From the NCBI GenBank assembly GCA_036346225.1, contig JARFIW010000453.1, forward strand, positions 3,596,001 through 3,660,000: a stretch of 64,000 nucleotides of DNA, read 5' to 3'. A program made the translations under genes and the position numbers. Each line of letters opens with the position of its first letter. Within the stretch, counting starts at the first letter, position 1. Below are positions 23,651 through 35,180 of the stretch, piece by piece. The notes beneath the pieces were generated by a model, which made no database searches, was not told the origin of the DNA, and saw only the letters and a list, made by a program, of their open reading frames with translations. Source of the DNA: Platerodrilus igneus (lineage: Eukaryota > Arthropoda > Insecta > Coleoptera > Lycidae).

Positions 23651-25554
23651 TGCAGTGATAAGGGGTTGTTTAAGGGTGTATTTTATAGCAAAGGTCGTGC
23701 AGGAATTAGAAATCATAATAGGAAGCAGAAAACTGCATTTATTTAATAGTAAATTGAGTAATTAGGATAGTTTGTAAATAGTAAGCAGTTAACACCCTGT
23801 ATATAAAGTATAAGTAGTTTTAAGCGACGCAAATAGACAGGACAATAAGACGCATAGTTAGCGTAGAAATAAGAAATACATGCATTAAGTAGATAACAAA
23901 TATTTAACACCCTGTAGATAGAGTTTTAGTTAATTTAGGTAATGCAAATAACGATATTTTCAGTAGAAGCACGCGTATTTATAAGTAAACACAACAAATG
24001 TAATTAAACACGCATTCAAAAGAATTCCAGTCAGTTATGATAATACGGAGATAAGAAATAAAGCTTCAAGAAGTATAGCGTGAGTGCGTACAAATAATTA
24101 ACAATTTTGATAAAGAAAGGTGATTAAAAATTGCGTAAATAACAAGCATATATGAAAATTGAAAGTCGAATTGCATCAGTTATTTGTGTACAACATGGAA
24201 GAGCGATTATATTTCTCAAAACACCGCATGTCTGATAACGAGCCAGCTGCGAGCAAGCAACAATTACTTGAAGACAGAGAATGTTACATCCTAAACTACT
24301 TTAAATACAAATACTTGATTGGTTAAAATTAGCGACGGGCTTGTAGGCTATGCCTACTGACGAAGTGGGATATCAAGCATATATTAACAGCGACCATGAT
24401 AACGAACTCAGTTTTCAACTCAACAAAGGCCAAGGTGCGTCACTTTGAACATTAGTGCAGCACGTAAGAATAATTTAAAGGTGAAAATTGTTTAAGTGCG
24501 ACGAAGATGAAAATTACTATTGCCGATTAAACAAATTTATTTAAACTAAAACATAATAATAATAGGGCTTTGAGTCCGGGGAGTATAGAAGGTATTCTGA
24601 AGCCGGTGAGAATAAATTACCAGTCCGAGTCCGGGGAGAATAGATGGTATTCTAAATCTGGGGAGATTGATGAGAATAAATTCTGAGTCTGGTGAGAAGA
24701 AGTAATAAGCCTAAATGAGACGACAATAATTTGGGGTGCAAAAGTCTAAGTTTAGTAATGGTAGTCCAGAGAGTGATGACAATAATTTAAATGCAATGGT
24801 TCAAGCGTGTAGATAGACGATATTTCGAATGGGCATATAATAATTCTGAATTAGTAGAGAATAATTTTGATCCAAATGGATGGTATAATGCATGAAAATA
24901 TTAGTTGATAATGGATGCGCCGATTGCGAGAAGGAAATAACGAAGAAAACAGACCAGGTTAGATTTTTAGTTTTAAGACATTATTTTTTTATTTGAATTT
25001 AAATATTGAATATTGAATTTGCTTATTTAATATAAATTAATGTGACGAAGTCAACAAAACAACGAACTTGCATACGTAAAAAGTGCGTTATATGATAAAG
25101 GGGTTTTGAACGTTCCAGGCTTCTTTTTATAAAAACAATAGGTTTTTTGGTGACTTTAGATTGATTAAATAGCATATGATTTTTGAGATAAATAAGATTT
25201 ACAACATTAATTAATTGAAAAGTGTATTTTAATAATTTTCAAAAACCTGTATATAATATTTGTTTTCATTATATAGAATTGAATTAACTTCATTTTATAA
25301 TTCAAAATAAAAGCTAGTCGAGGTCAAAGGATAAAATTTGTGGGAGTGTAATTTGATAATTTAAAAAGAGAGGAGGTGTCAAGTAGAATACGCCATTGAT
25401 ATCAAAGAAGGCGTTATCATATCAAGTTTTGTTATTGGTCGACACAAGGTCGATATAAGATAAAATCCTGTTAGTTCCTGGAGGGAGTTCATAGCATAAA
25501 TATTTGACGGCCCAACGTTGGGGCTCGATAATTCCAGTTCCTGTTTATGCCTAG

Positions 25555-25615
<61 letters not shown>

Positions 25616-25655
25616 ATATAATATATATATAATTCCAGTTCCTGTTTATGCCTAG

Positions 25656-25657
<2 letters not shown>
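23651..25657 (+). mobile_element. LTR-element leader segment A with tRNA-Lys-type primer site
   Basis: It starts TGCAGTGATAAGGGG right after a (TA)n tract. Internal landmarks are two AACACCCTGTA motifs, a TATATTAACAGCG...TCAGTTTTCAACTC promoter-like block (about 24380-24425), an AGACCAG|GTTAG donor at 24958 and a primer-site-like TGACGGCCCAACGTTGGGG at 25505. The last resembles the gypsy-type tRNA-Lys site. It ends with a doubled CCAGTTCCTGTTTATGCCTAGCA separated by TA repeat. It has no coding capacity, so a non-autonomous element or a long LTR plus leader is likely. Confidence 0.5.
25505..25528 (+). other. tRNA-Lys-type primer-binding-site-like sequence
   Basis: TGACGGCCCAACGTTGGGG followed by CTCGA differs at only a few positions from the classic gypsy primer site complementary to the tRNA-Lys 3' end. 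The copy at 28002-28025 is identical, and a diverged one is at about 35133. Confidence 0.5.

Positions 25658-25696
<39 letters not shown>
25557..25696. repeat. Compound (TA)n tracts
   Basis: Two long TA runs (about 25557-25607 and 25658-25696) flank a short duplicated element end. TA tracts at the same place in related copies have different lengths. Confidence 0.9.
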
Positions 25697-25697
<1 letters not shown>

Positions 25698-26298
25698 CTG
25701 TGTAACCTCTCATCTTTGCAGGTGCTGGCCCTTTAAAAAAAAACATTCGAGCCCCACAGTTTGGGCGTCAAGAATGCTGTGAAACCTCTTGAATTACCTG
25801 GTCCGTTGATTCCTTCTGTTAATCGCCTCGGCTGCTCTTCTAGATAACTTCCATTCTCAATCATAAAAATTAAACAACACATTCCTACCACAAACATCAA
25901 CGTTAACTCTATTTACATCAATATTCAGAATACATTAAATTTTCAAATTAAATTTGAACATAAAATTCAGTTTTAAAAGAATTTCCGGATTAATTTTATT
26001 ATCATTTTACTGCATCCAAAATTAAAGTCCTTGTTGGATGCCTACTAATTAATATAACAATTAAAGACTGAGTTGAATTAGGTAGTTACACCTTAGTAAT
26101 ACCAGTTAACCATTAACCCAATTCTCAAAAAAACCTTTTAAAAATTTAAATAATTTGTAAAAAATCACTTAAAAATAATAAAAAAAAAAATTCAGTTCTA
26201 CTTAACTCACGTTTTTATTAAATCCTATTAATTTGTTTCGACCGTGTTACTTTACCCAAAAAAATTCTTTCATCACAAACTTTGGTTTAATTTATGCA
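25695..26298 (-). mobile_element. Oppositely oriented LTR-element end with primer-like site
   Basis: On the minus strand, TGACGCCCAAACTGTGGGG followed by CTCGAA (25746-25770) is another tRNA-Lys-type primer-site match. It faces the plus-strand one 220 bp away. The region continues through CGCCTCGGCTGCTC and ACAACACATTCCTACCACAAAC into sequence nearly identical to 35222-35468, so it is a repeat family. Likely the end of an inverted element. Confidence 0.4.
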
Positions 26299-28053
26299 AA
26301 TTTATATAAAGTATAAGTAGTTTTAAGCGACGCAAATAGACAGGACAATAAGACGCATAGTTAGCGTAGAAATAAGAAATACATGCATTAAGTAGATAAC
26401 AAATATTTAACACCCTGTAGATAGAGTTTTAGTTAATTTAGGTAATGCAAATAACGATATTTTCAGTAGAAGCACGCGTATTTATAAGTAAACACAACAA
26501 ATGTAATTAAACACGCATTCAAAAGAATTCCAGTCAGTTATGATAATACGGAGATAAGAAATAAAGCTTCAAGAAGTATAGCGTGAGTGCGTACAAATAA
26601 TTAACAATTTTGATAAAGAAAGGTGATTAAAATTGCGTAAATAACAAGCATATATGAAAATTGAAAGTCGAATTGCATCAGTTATTTGTGTACAACATGG
26701 AAGAGCGATTATATTTCTCAAAACACCGCATGTCTGATAACGAGCCAGCTGCGAGCAAGCAACAATTACTTGAAGACAGAGAATGTTACATCCTAAACTA
26801 CTTTAAATACAAATACTTGATTGGTTAAAATTAGCGACGGGCTTGTAGGCTATGCCTACTGACGAAGTGGGATATCAAGCATATATTAACAGCGACCATG
26901 ATAACGAACTCAGTTTTCAACTCAACAAAGGCCAAGGTGCGTCACTTTGAACATTAGTGCAGCACGTAAGAATAATTTAAAGGTGAAAATTGTTTAAGTG
27001 CGACGAAGATGAAAATTACTATTGCCGATTAAACAAATTTATTTAAACTAAAACATAATAATAATAGGGCTTTGAGTCCGGGGAGTATAGAAGGTATTCT
27101 GAAGCCGGTGAGAATAAATTACCAGTCCGAGTCCGGGAGAATAGATGGTATTCTAAATCTGGAGATTGATGAGAATAAATTCTGAGTCTGGTGAGAAGAA
27201 GTAATAAGCCTAAATGAGACGACAATAATTTGGGGTGCAAAAGTCTAAGTTTAGTAATGGTAGTCCAGAGATGATGACAATAATTTAAATGCAATGGTTC
27301 AAGCGTGTAGATAGACGATATTTCGAATGGGCATATAATAATTCTGAATTAGTAGAGAATAATTTTGATCCAAATGGATGGTATAATGCATGAAAATATT
27401 AGTTGATAATGGATGCGCCGATTGCGAGAAGGAAATAACGAAGAAAACAGACCAGGTTAGATTTTTAGTTTTAAGACATTATTTTTTTATTTGAATTTAA
27501 ATATTGAATATTGAATTTGCTTATTTAATATAAATTAATGTGACGAAGTCAACAAAACAACGAACTTGCATACGTAAAAAGTGCGTTATATGATAAAGGG
27601 GTTTTGAACGTTCCAGGCTTCTTTTTATAAAAACAATAGGTTTTTTGGTGACTTTAGATTGATTAAATAGCATATGATTTTTGAGATAAATAAGATTTAC
27701 AACATTAATTAATTGAAAAGTGTATTTTAATCATATTCAAAAACCTGTACATAATATTTGTTTTCATTATATAGAATTGAATTAACTTCATTTTATAATT
27801 CAAAATAAAAGCTAGTCGAGGTCAAAGGATAAAATTTGTGGGAGTGTAATTTGATAATTTAAAAAGAGAGGAGGTGTCAAGTAGAATACGCCATTGATAT
27901 CAAAGAAGGCGTTATCATATCAAGTTTTGTTATTGGTCGACACAAGGTCGATATAAGATAAAATCCTGTTAGTTCCTGGAGGAGTTCATAGCATAAATAT
28001 TTGACGGCCCAACGTTGGGGCTCGATAATTCCAGTTCCTGTTTATGCCTAGCA

Positions 28054-28087
<34 letters not shown>

Positions 28088-28149
28088 TATATATATATAG
28101 TAATATATAATATAATATATATATAATTCTAGTTCCTGTTTATGCCTAG

Positions 28150-28151
<2 letters not shown>
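26299..28151 (+). repeat. Near-exact duplicate (B) of 23798-25657
   Basis: Over about 1.85 kb this matches segment A with only about a dozen differences. Most are single-base changes in homopolymer runs (for example GGGG against GGG in the CCGGGGAG motif, AAAAA against AAAA). The copy includes the donor-like site, the primer-like site at 28002-28025 and the compound TA tract. It lacks the first 147 bp of A. The homopolymer pattern is what unpolished long-read consensus errors look like, so a collapsed or duplicated assembly segment must be considered. Confidence 0.9.

Positions 28152-28198
<47 letters not shown>
28055..28198. repeat. Compound (TA)n tracts
   Basis: Long TA runs around a duplicated CCTGTTTATGCCTAGCA element end, equivalent to those of copy A. 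Confidence 0.9.
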
Positions 28199-28199
<1 letters not shown>

Positions 28200-28200
<1 letters not shown>

Positions 28201-28817
28201 TATACGACCTACAAGTTTAATAATTATGCAGATATTTGTGGGTTATAGGTATCTAATAAAAGTATACTCTTTTTAGACCATCTGAATTTTTGAGTTTATT
28301 TTTACTCTTGATCACAGATTTCTAGAAAATACACGTTTTGTACAAACACATATCTTAAAACAAATGTATACTTACAATATTTGAGATTAAAATTAATTGG
28401 CATGTGTATAATAAAACATTTTAAAATTTCTGAACCGAACACTGACTGGCAAATACATATATAAAATAAATATAAAATTAAACGTCTTTATAGAACATGT
28501 ATGCTAAAATAAGGTTGAACTACATTTATATTAAAAATATTTTTCATTGTATGTGATTATGGACGGTATATGCTAATGATGATAACAGGTCTGCAGGTGT
28601 ATGTATTAATATCGAAGTATTGACTATGCATGTGTGTGTAACCGAATGTGTATGTGTAGTTGTGTCTGAGGGTGCGAGTGTGTGTATAGAGGTATGGGTG
28701 TGCATATGTATGTGCAATGTACTGTGTTATGTGCAATCATTAGGACCTAAGGATATAGGGGTGTTTTTTTTTATTATTTGTATTAGTTGAAGTTTAACAA
28801 ATACGTGTATATGGAAC
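28200..28817 (-). other. Probable 3' region of a Penelope-like element
   Basis: No coding frame. A GT-rich, ATGTGTGTG-type stretch lies at 28620-28720. The region follows the endonuclease frame that ends at 28818 on the minus strand, so it is probably its 3' UTR, as in the complete copy at 31370-31760. Confidence 0.35.
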
Positions 28818-29700
28818 TTAGGTTGCAAATATCTGTTTTTTGTTCATACTATTGGGACAGTTGTACATATGGCACATTTCTTTAAAAATTCGTTTAGTTG
28901 TTACCTTTTCAGTTTCCAATATTTTGGCATCTTTGAAATCCATAACATGATCGTTTGTTAAAGCATGTGTAGATAGGGCACATGCTAGTGGTTTTCTTTT
29001 GATATCACTCTTATGTTGCGTTATCCGTTGTTTTAAATTCTGAGAGGTTTGACCTATATAGCATAAATCACAATTCAAACAGTTTATTTTATATATACTA
29101 TTGCGCTATTTAAATTGGACGTTTTATCTTTTACTTTGGAGAACAGATCTTTTATAGATATTAAGTTTTGTTTCGCGATTTGTATGTTTTCTTTTTTAAA
29201 TGCTTGTATCAATTTAAGTGTTAGGTTTTCAATATATGGCAATGTTTTATACGAAACGTTTCTAATATTATTGTTATTTTTATTGGAGACTGCTTTATTG
29301 TACACTATTCTTTTTATTACAATTGACGGTAGCCATTTTCTTTTAAAATTTCAGAAAATAATTTAATGTTTTTTTCGTATAAAGAAGGATGCGAGATTTT
29401 CTTTATCCGGTTTTTCATTTCTACAATAAAATTTATCTTTGTGCTGAATTGTTGATATGAATGAAAATTAATGTATCGGTTTGAGTTTATGGGTTTTTGG
29501 TACCAATCCAGTATAATTTTAATGTCGCACGTTCTAATCAATAAAGTATCTAGAACTGGCACGGTGTTGTTTACTTCCATTTCAGCTGTAAATTGTAGAT
29601 GTTGATTGTAGCTGTTGAAAACGTCTAACGTTTCATTCAATTTATGCTCAGGGATAGCTGTAATTATGTCATCTACATTAATTTTATCTTCAATTTCATC
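28818..29700 (-). pseudogene. Penelope-like element relic: RT C-terminus plus GIY-YIG
   Basis: From 29640 downward it contains the post-catalytic RT region (ETLDVFNSYNQHLQFTAEME, VPVLDTLLIR and ILDWYQKP blocks). A connector follows (YKTLPYIENLTLKL...), then, after frame changes near 29310 and 29080, the GIY-YIG endonuclease (CDLCYIGQTSQNLKQRITQH). The residues C-x2-C, YIGQT and R are intact. The order equals the fuller copy at 31759-32942. Stops and frameshifts make it non-coding. The catalytic FADD part is missing. Confidence 0.85.
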
Positions 29701-30019
29701 ATCAGAACACTAAAAGTAATAACTAAGTTAATAACTAATAATTATATGTTTTGAAACTTTCACAAACATGAGAAGTTTAAATAAATTTAACGATTAGCAT
29801 TTTCAACTTAAACACTACGAATGCAAAATAAAACTGTAAATACTGACAAGTTGTTTTCTTAATAAAATGAATTAGTACAATTATTATGCCACCACTACAA
29901 TTTGATCATTTAAACTTCCCAAAAATTTATACCTACTTAATAAAGATAATACATGTATAACGTGTTTCTATATCTGTATATAAAATATTTAACATTATTC
30001 ATCTAAAGGTCCGTCGAAT

Positions 30020-30240
30020 TTATGTATGATGAGGTTTAGTCAAAAGGTAAGTATATATTACACTCAGATTTTTTATGTCTGATTTTTTATTCATACGATG
30101 TGGTTCACAATTAATAAAATACATTTCTAGGTATTTCTTCTTGGTCAAGTTTGACTCTTTTGTTAAAATTTTCACGTCTTCAAAATTAACTTTGTCCGAA
30201 TTCTCGTGCATGGCTTATCAAAGCACATCTTTCTGGTTTC
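30020..30240 (-). pseudogene. Penelope-like element relic: endonuclease C-terminus
   Basis: The frame contains the segment that ends Penelope proteins here: VNFEDVKILTKESN, KKYLEMYFI, NKKSDIKNLSVIYTYLL. It aligns with the last 80 residues of the copy at 31759. Only this distal piece remains. Confidence 0.75.
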
Positions 30241-30258
30241 AGTTTTATATCACTTTTA

Positions 30259-30780
30259 TGTAACGAGACTTTTGTTTTTAAAATACATAAAAACAATACT
30301 CCATTACGACCAATTATATCATCCATCAATACTCCTACTTACAAAATAGCTAAATTTATATCCGATATTCTAGAAAAATCGTTCCCTTTAAAAGGCCGCA
30401 ACATAAAATATACATTTCAATTTGTTGACACCTATAGAAACCATCAGTTACCAAACAATCATATTTTAATATCTTTAGATGTAACATTCCTATTTACTAA
30501 CATTCTAATAGACTTACTGATAGACATCATTAACAATAAATGGCATACTATTAAATCCAATTGCATTTTAAGCAAAGAAATGTTCATAACTACTATTAAT
30601 CTCATTTTTAACAACACTTATTTTGTCTTCCAATCAGAATACTATCTGCAAATCTTTGAAACCCCAATTGGGTTCCCACTCTCGCCCATAATAGCTCAAA
30701 TAACCATGGATCATCTTTTAGACACAGTTTTTCCCGAATTACCATTGAAAATGACACACCACACTAAACTATATACCCCA
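30259..30780 (+). pseudogene. Penelope-like element relic: RT N-terminal half
   Basis: It is open from 30259 through KIHKNNTPLRPIISSINTPT, an RT motif A block LISLDVTFLFTNI and a degenerate motif B block TPIGFPLSPIIAQITMD. It then degrades after about 30770. Motif C (FADD) is absent. This supplies the part of the protein missing from the minus-strand copies but lies in opposite orientation, so it is an independent insertion. Confidence 0.8.
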
Positions 30781-31050
30781 CATAATCAAAACATTACATT
30801 CCCAATTAAAAAACCTACTACTTATACAGTTTTTACAAGTTTCCTTAGTTACACATTTATTTTTATGTCAATGTTAAATATTTTCTACTCAAGCTGTGTA
30901 TGCCAAAAACTTTATAATTTGAATACTGGTATTATCTTTATACTTTTAGCTCTATGAAAAAAATTTTAGTTAAATCGAAACGACAGAAACAAGGAAAATG
31001 AATATTTAATAAAATCCAAACGAAAAATGTCCCAAAAATAAAAACATTAA

Positions 31051-31055
<5 letters not shown>
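30781..31055. other. No gene seen
   Basis: AT-rich continuation of the RT relic without recognisable coding sequence. Confidence 0.4.

Positions 31056-31110
<55 letters not shown>
31056..31110. repeat. (TA)n microsatellite
   Basis: About 55 bp of TA immediately outside the left pseudo-LTR of the Penelope-like element. Confidence 0.95.
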
Positions 31111-31114
<4 letters not shown>

Positions 31115-31369
31115 AACAGGCTTTTAGGTCTGCTGGTTAATTAATTGTACTCTTTATTATAAATCTAAGCTTTCGGTTTTATTTTAAACCATTTTCAAAG
31201 ATACTAAAAATTCGAAACATTAATATGGGTTAAACAGTTAAAAACTTAACTTACTAATGTGAGGTTTTACAATCAAATCGTCGATATAGATAAATTTTTT
31301 TAATACAAACTGAAAGTGATGTTGAAAGCTTTTAAAGAGAACACAGTTTTTGTTTTGTTAATCAAATTT
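31111..31369 (+). repeat. Left pseudo-LTR of Penelope-like element
   Basis: The reverse complement of 32933-33199 with few differences, running from CAATAACAGGCTTTTAGGTC to TTTGTTAATCAAATT. Inverted terminal copies are a known outcome of Penelope-like retrotransposition. Its minus strand contains the same hammerhead-like fold as the right copy. Confidence 0.85.
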
Positions 31370-31581
31370 GAATGTTATAATGACAATTCCTTTATAATTT
31401 TGACAGTGTTTGAGATAACTTTCTAGATTGTAATTAATTTATTTTATGATTTGACTGAAATTTAGATATTTTTTGTATGTATGTATGTTTATATATGTAT
31501 GTTGATGTATGTATATTTGTTTACGTATGTATTTCAGTGTGTTTATGTTGTTTGTGCGAATGTATGTATGTCTGTGCATGT

Positions 31582-31681
<100 letters not shown>

Positions 31682-31758
31682 TTATGTGTGTATGGGTGCA
31701 TGTGGATGTTTGCGTATGTTTGTTTGTGTATGTTTATGTTATGTTATGTTATGTTTTA

Positions 31759-32942
31759 TTAAGTGATTTGATCAGTTATGTTGAATTTGTTTTTGGATTC
31801 AAAGTGAAGTAGATAGGTGTATATAGAGCTTAGTGTGTTAATGTCAGTTTTTTTATTAATAGTGTTGAGGTTTTTAAGTATGTAACACATTTCTAGGAAT
31901 TCTCTTTTGGATTTTTTATTTTCAATTTGTAATATTATAGGATTATCAAAATCTATTTTATGCTTGTTTGCGTTTGCGTGTATGGTCAAAGCACAAGAGT
32001 TTGGTTTAACACGAATGTCGCTTTTATGTTGAGTTAAGCGTTGCTTTAATTGTTGCGAGGTTTGACCAATGTAGGCAAGCTTGCAGTCTGAACAATTTAT
32101 TTGATATATAATATTCCGTTGTAGAAGAGTTGGGGTTTTATCTTTTAATTTGGAAAAAAGGCTGTTTAACGTTAAAAGGTTTCGTTTAGCAATGTTGATA
32201 TTGAATTTTTTGAAGACGTTTTCAAATTTTGTACTTAAATTTTCAATGTAAGGAATTATATGGTATGTAGGTGTATTTGCAGAAAGTTCAGTATTGTTGT
32301 TTAAGTGTTTATTAGAAAGGTCAGTGTTTAAAGGAGCTTTATGATTATATAAAAGGCTTTTTATTAGTTTTGGTGGGTAGCTATTGTTTTTTAGAATAAT
32401 AAATAGTTTTTCTAGATTTTTTGAATATAGTGAAGGATGGCATAGTTTTTTGATCCTATGTTTTAGACTTAGAATGAAATTTATTTTTATTTTATATTGA
32501 TGATATGAATGATAATTTAGATATCTACCAGAATTTGTTGGTTTTTGATACCAGTCTAAAATAATAGTATTATCATTTTTTCTAATTACTAGAGTGTCAA
32601 GAAATGGAATGGATCGGTTGTTTTCTAATTCTACGGTAAATTTAATTTTATCATCGTAACTATTGAAAATTTCAAGAGTTTCGTTAATTTTGTCTTCTGG
32701 TACAGATGTTATGATATCGTCTGCAAATTTTTTAATGAATGGAATTGTGAAGTTTAGTTTGGGTATAACTTCATCTAATAAATCGTCCATAACAATTCTG
32801 GCAAGTACAGGACTTAGATTAGATCCCATTGGACAACCAAAGGTTTGTAGAAAAAATTCATTATTAAAACTAAAATAACTTGTATTGAAAACTAACTCTA
32901 TGATATCTGTAAAAACAGATTTTGGAATAGTGCAATTTGATT
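31759..32942 (-). CDS. Penelope-like RT / GIY-YIG protein, 5'-truncated
   Basis: The frame is open from about 32942 (no start) to the TAA at 31759, some 390 codons, against roughly 800 for complete elements. It enters in the middle of the reverse transcriptase: the motif B region FGCPMGSNLSP, then motif C FADD (residues 35-38 counting from the Met at 32829), then VPFLDTLV-like and ILDWYQKP blocks. After a linker comes the GIY-YIG endonuclease: IIYQINC-x2-C (Cys 246 and 249), AYIGQTSQQLKQR (Tyr 253, Arg 264) and a downstream HANANKH region. RT motif A and everything before it are missing. The element is bracketed by inverted pseudo-LTRs. Such proteins copy RNA at nicked DNA ends made by the GIY-YIG nuclease. 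This copy cannot be autonomous but its frame is intact, so it is young. Confidence 0.9.
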
Positions 32943-33199
32943 AACAAAACACAAAACTGTGTTCTTTTTAAAAGCTTTCAACATCACTTTCAGTTTGTAT
33001 TAAAAAAAAAAAAATTTTATCTATATCGACGATTTCATTGTAAAATCTCACATTAGTAAGTAAGTTTTTAACTGTTTAACCCATATTAATGTTTCGAATT
33101 TTTAGTATCTTTGAAAATGGTTTAAAATAAAACCGAAAGCTTAGATTTATAATAAAGAGTACAATTAATTAACCAGCAGACCTAAAAGCCTGTTATTGT
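32933..33199 (-). repeat. Right pseudo-LTR of Penelope-like element
   Basis: Inverted partner of 31111-31369. It begins inside the truncated frame (at TGATTAACAAAAC) and ends ...GCCTGTTATTG, followed by TATATT. A run of A residues near 33002 is longer than its counterpart. Confidence 0.85.
33099..33155 (+). ncRNA. Degenerate hammerhead-like fold in the pseudo-LTR
   Basis: In order: helix I strand ATCT (33107-33110), core TTGAAAA (33111-33117), one extra T, stem II GGTTT/AAACC (33119-33134), GAAA (33135-33138), helix III palindrome AGCT (33138-33141) and helix I strand AGAT (33143-33146). The hammerhead layout is complete, but C3 is U and G8 is A. The identical fold is in the left pseudo-LTR. 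Hammerheads in Penelope-like pseudo-LTRs are established; this one is probably impaired. Confidence 0.5.
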
Positions 33200-33240
33200 A
33201 TATATTATATTTTATAACTGCAAAGTCGTTATACCACAAA

Positions 33241-33242
<2 letters not shown>

Positions 33243-33278
<36 letters not shown>
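33243..33278. repeat. (TA)n microsatellite
   Basis: Pure TA run directly before element segment C. Confidence 0.95.
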
Positions 33279-33280
<2 letters not shown>

Positions 33281-35180
33281 CTGTGATAAGGGGTTGCTTA
33301 AGGGTGCACGTTATAGTAAAGGTCGTTCAGGAATGAGTGATTAGAATAGGCAGCAGAAAACTGCACTTATTTAAGGAAATAATTAAGAAATAGACATAGT
33401 TTGTAGATAGTAGGTAGTCAACACCCTGTATATAAAGTAGAAATAGTTTTTGGGCGACGCAGGTAAACATAGGAAGACGCATAGTTGGCGTAGGAATGAG
33501 AAATACATGTATTAAGTAGATAGTAAATATTAAATACCTTGTAGATAAAGTTTAGTTAATTTAGGTAAAACAAATAAGGATATTTTTCAGTGGAAGCACG
33601 CGTATATTTAGAAATAAATGATAAAGTGTAATTAGACACGCATTAAGAAAAAGAGTTCCAGACGATTAAATTAATACGGATATAGAAATAGAGTTTCAGG
33701 TAGTTAATACAAATGCGTACAAAGATCTAACCATTGTGATAAGAGAAATGATTAAAAATTGCGTGAATCGCATGTAAACATGAAAATTTAAAGTCGAGTT
33801 GCATCAGTTGTTTATGGAAAAGCAAGTAATCTATCAAAATACAGCATGTTGATAATGAAAGACAGCTGCGGGCAGGTTGTGATTATGGGAAATCGTGGAG
33901 CATTACATCAGAAACTGCTCTAAATGAAATTATTTGATTGGTCAGAAACAAGCGACGAGTTCTAGACCATACCCACGGATGGAGTGGGAATTCGAGATTA
34001 TATTAGCAAGCACCTTGATAAGAAAGTCAGTTTTGAACTCAACGAAGGCCGAAGTGCGTTGCCATTAAAACAAAGTAATACGTAATAATTATGAAAGTGA
34101 AATAAAATGAGTGCGAATATGAAGATTATAATTGCCGTTTAAACGTAAGTACGTTTTTAATGAATTTATTGTAAACTAAGACATAAAAATAATAGGGCTT
34201 CGAGGTCTGAGGGAAATAGACTATGATTCTGATGTTAAGGGAAAAATTCAGTAATACAATTTAGATGTCCAGGGGAAAAGAAGAATAATACAATCTTGAA
34301 GTACAGGGATGAAACAAACTACAATTTTAAGTCTGGGGCAAGAATGATAAAAGTCTAAGTTTGAAGAATTGAAATAAATTGGGGTGTATAATTTAATGGT
34401 GGTGGTCCATAGTGTAATGGCAATAATTTTAATGGAATCCAGAATTGGGGAAGATCATTTTTATTGGAAGCGTCGATGTGAAAAAGATAAAACCAGGTCA
34501 GATCTTTAGTTATAAGACATTTGTTTTCTATATAAATTTTTATTTTATTTTTAATATTGAATTTGCTAAATATGATATGCTTGTGAAGAAGTCAACAAAA
34601 GAGGTTGCATACGTATAGAATGAGTAATGTGATAACAGGTTTAAAATATTCTACACTTTGTTGGTAAAGATAATAAGTTTTCTTTGGTGACTTTGGGTTT
34701 TTGAGTACATACTAGATGATTGTGAATAAATAAAATTTATAAGGTTAACTAATTTAAAAATGTATTACAAATAATTTCAAAAGCTGTACATAACATATTG
34801 GTTTCATTATATAAAATCAAAATTTACTGAATTTTATAATTCCAAATAAATGCTATCCGAGGTCATAAGATTTAAATAGTACAAAGGCGGAACCACAAGT
34901 TGAATAGGAAATTGATAACCCGCAAGGCGGTAACGTATCGAATTTTGCCATTGGTAGATAAAGTTGTTTAAAGATAAAGTCCAGTTGATAGCAATATTAA
35001 GAAAACAGCTGGAGGAGGAGATAATTACAATTAATAGTGAATATTAAAATGGTGGTCCAATAATTTAGAGTACGTAGAAAATTAATAAGGCGCACAACGA
35101 AAGGGATCAAGAATTCCAGTTCATAGTAATAAAAGTAACAGCCCAAAGTAGGGGCAAGAAAATTCCGCGAACAGTATAGC
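33279..35180 (+). mobile_element. LTR-element leader segment C, diverged relative of A and B
   Basis: It starts TGCTGTGATAAGGGGTTGC after a TA tract and follows A block by block: CAACACCCTGTATATAAAG, the GAAGCACGCGTAT motif, a TATATTAGC...GTCAGTTTTGAACTC promoter-like block at about 34000-34045, an AAACCAG|GTCAG donor at 34497, and a degenerate primer-like AACAGCCCAAAGTAGGGGC at about 35134. It ends ...GTATAGCA next to ATATAT. Similarity to A is roughly 75-80 percent by eye. No coding frame. Confidence 0.55.

Noticed and set aside
24345..24380. Hammerhead core around CTACTGACGAAGTGGG
   Set aside because: CTGACGA is present but there is no stem II followed by GAAA.
23651..28151. Segments A and B as the two LTRs of one element
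   Set aside because: The duplicated part extends past the primer-like site and the TA tract and lacks the first 147 bp in B, so it is a segment duplication rather than an LTR pair.
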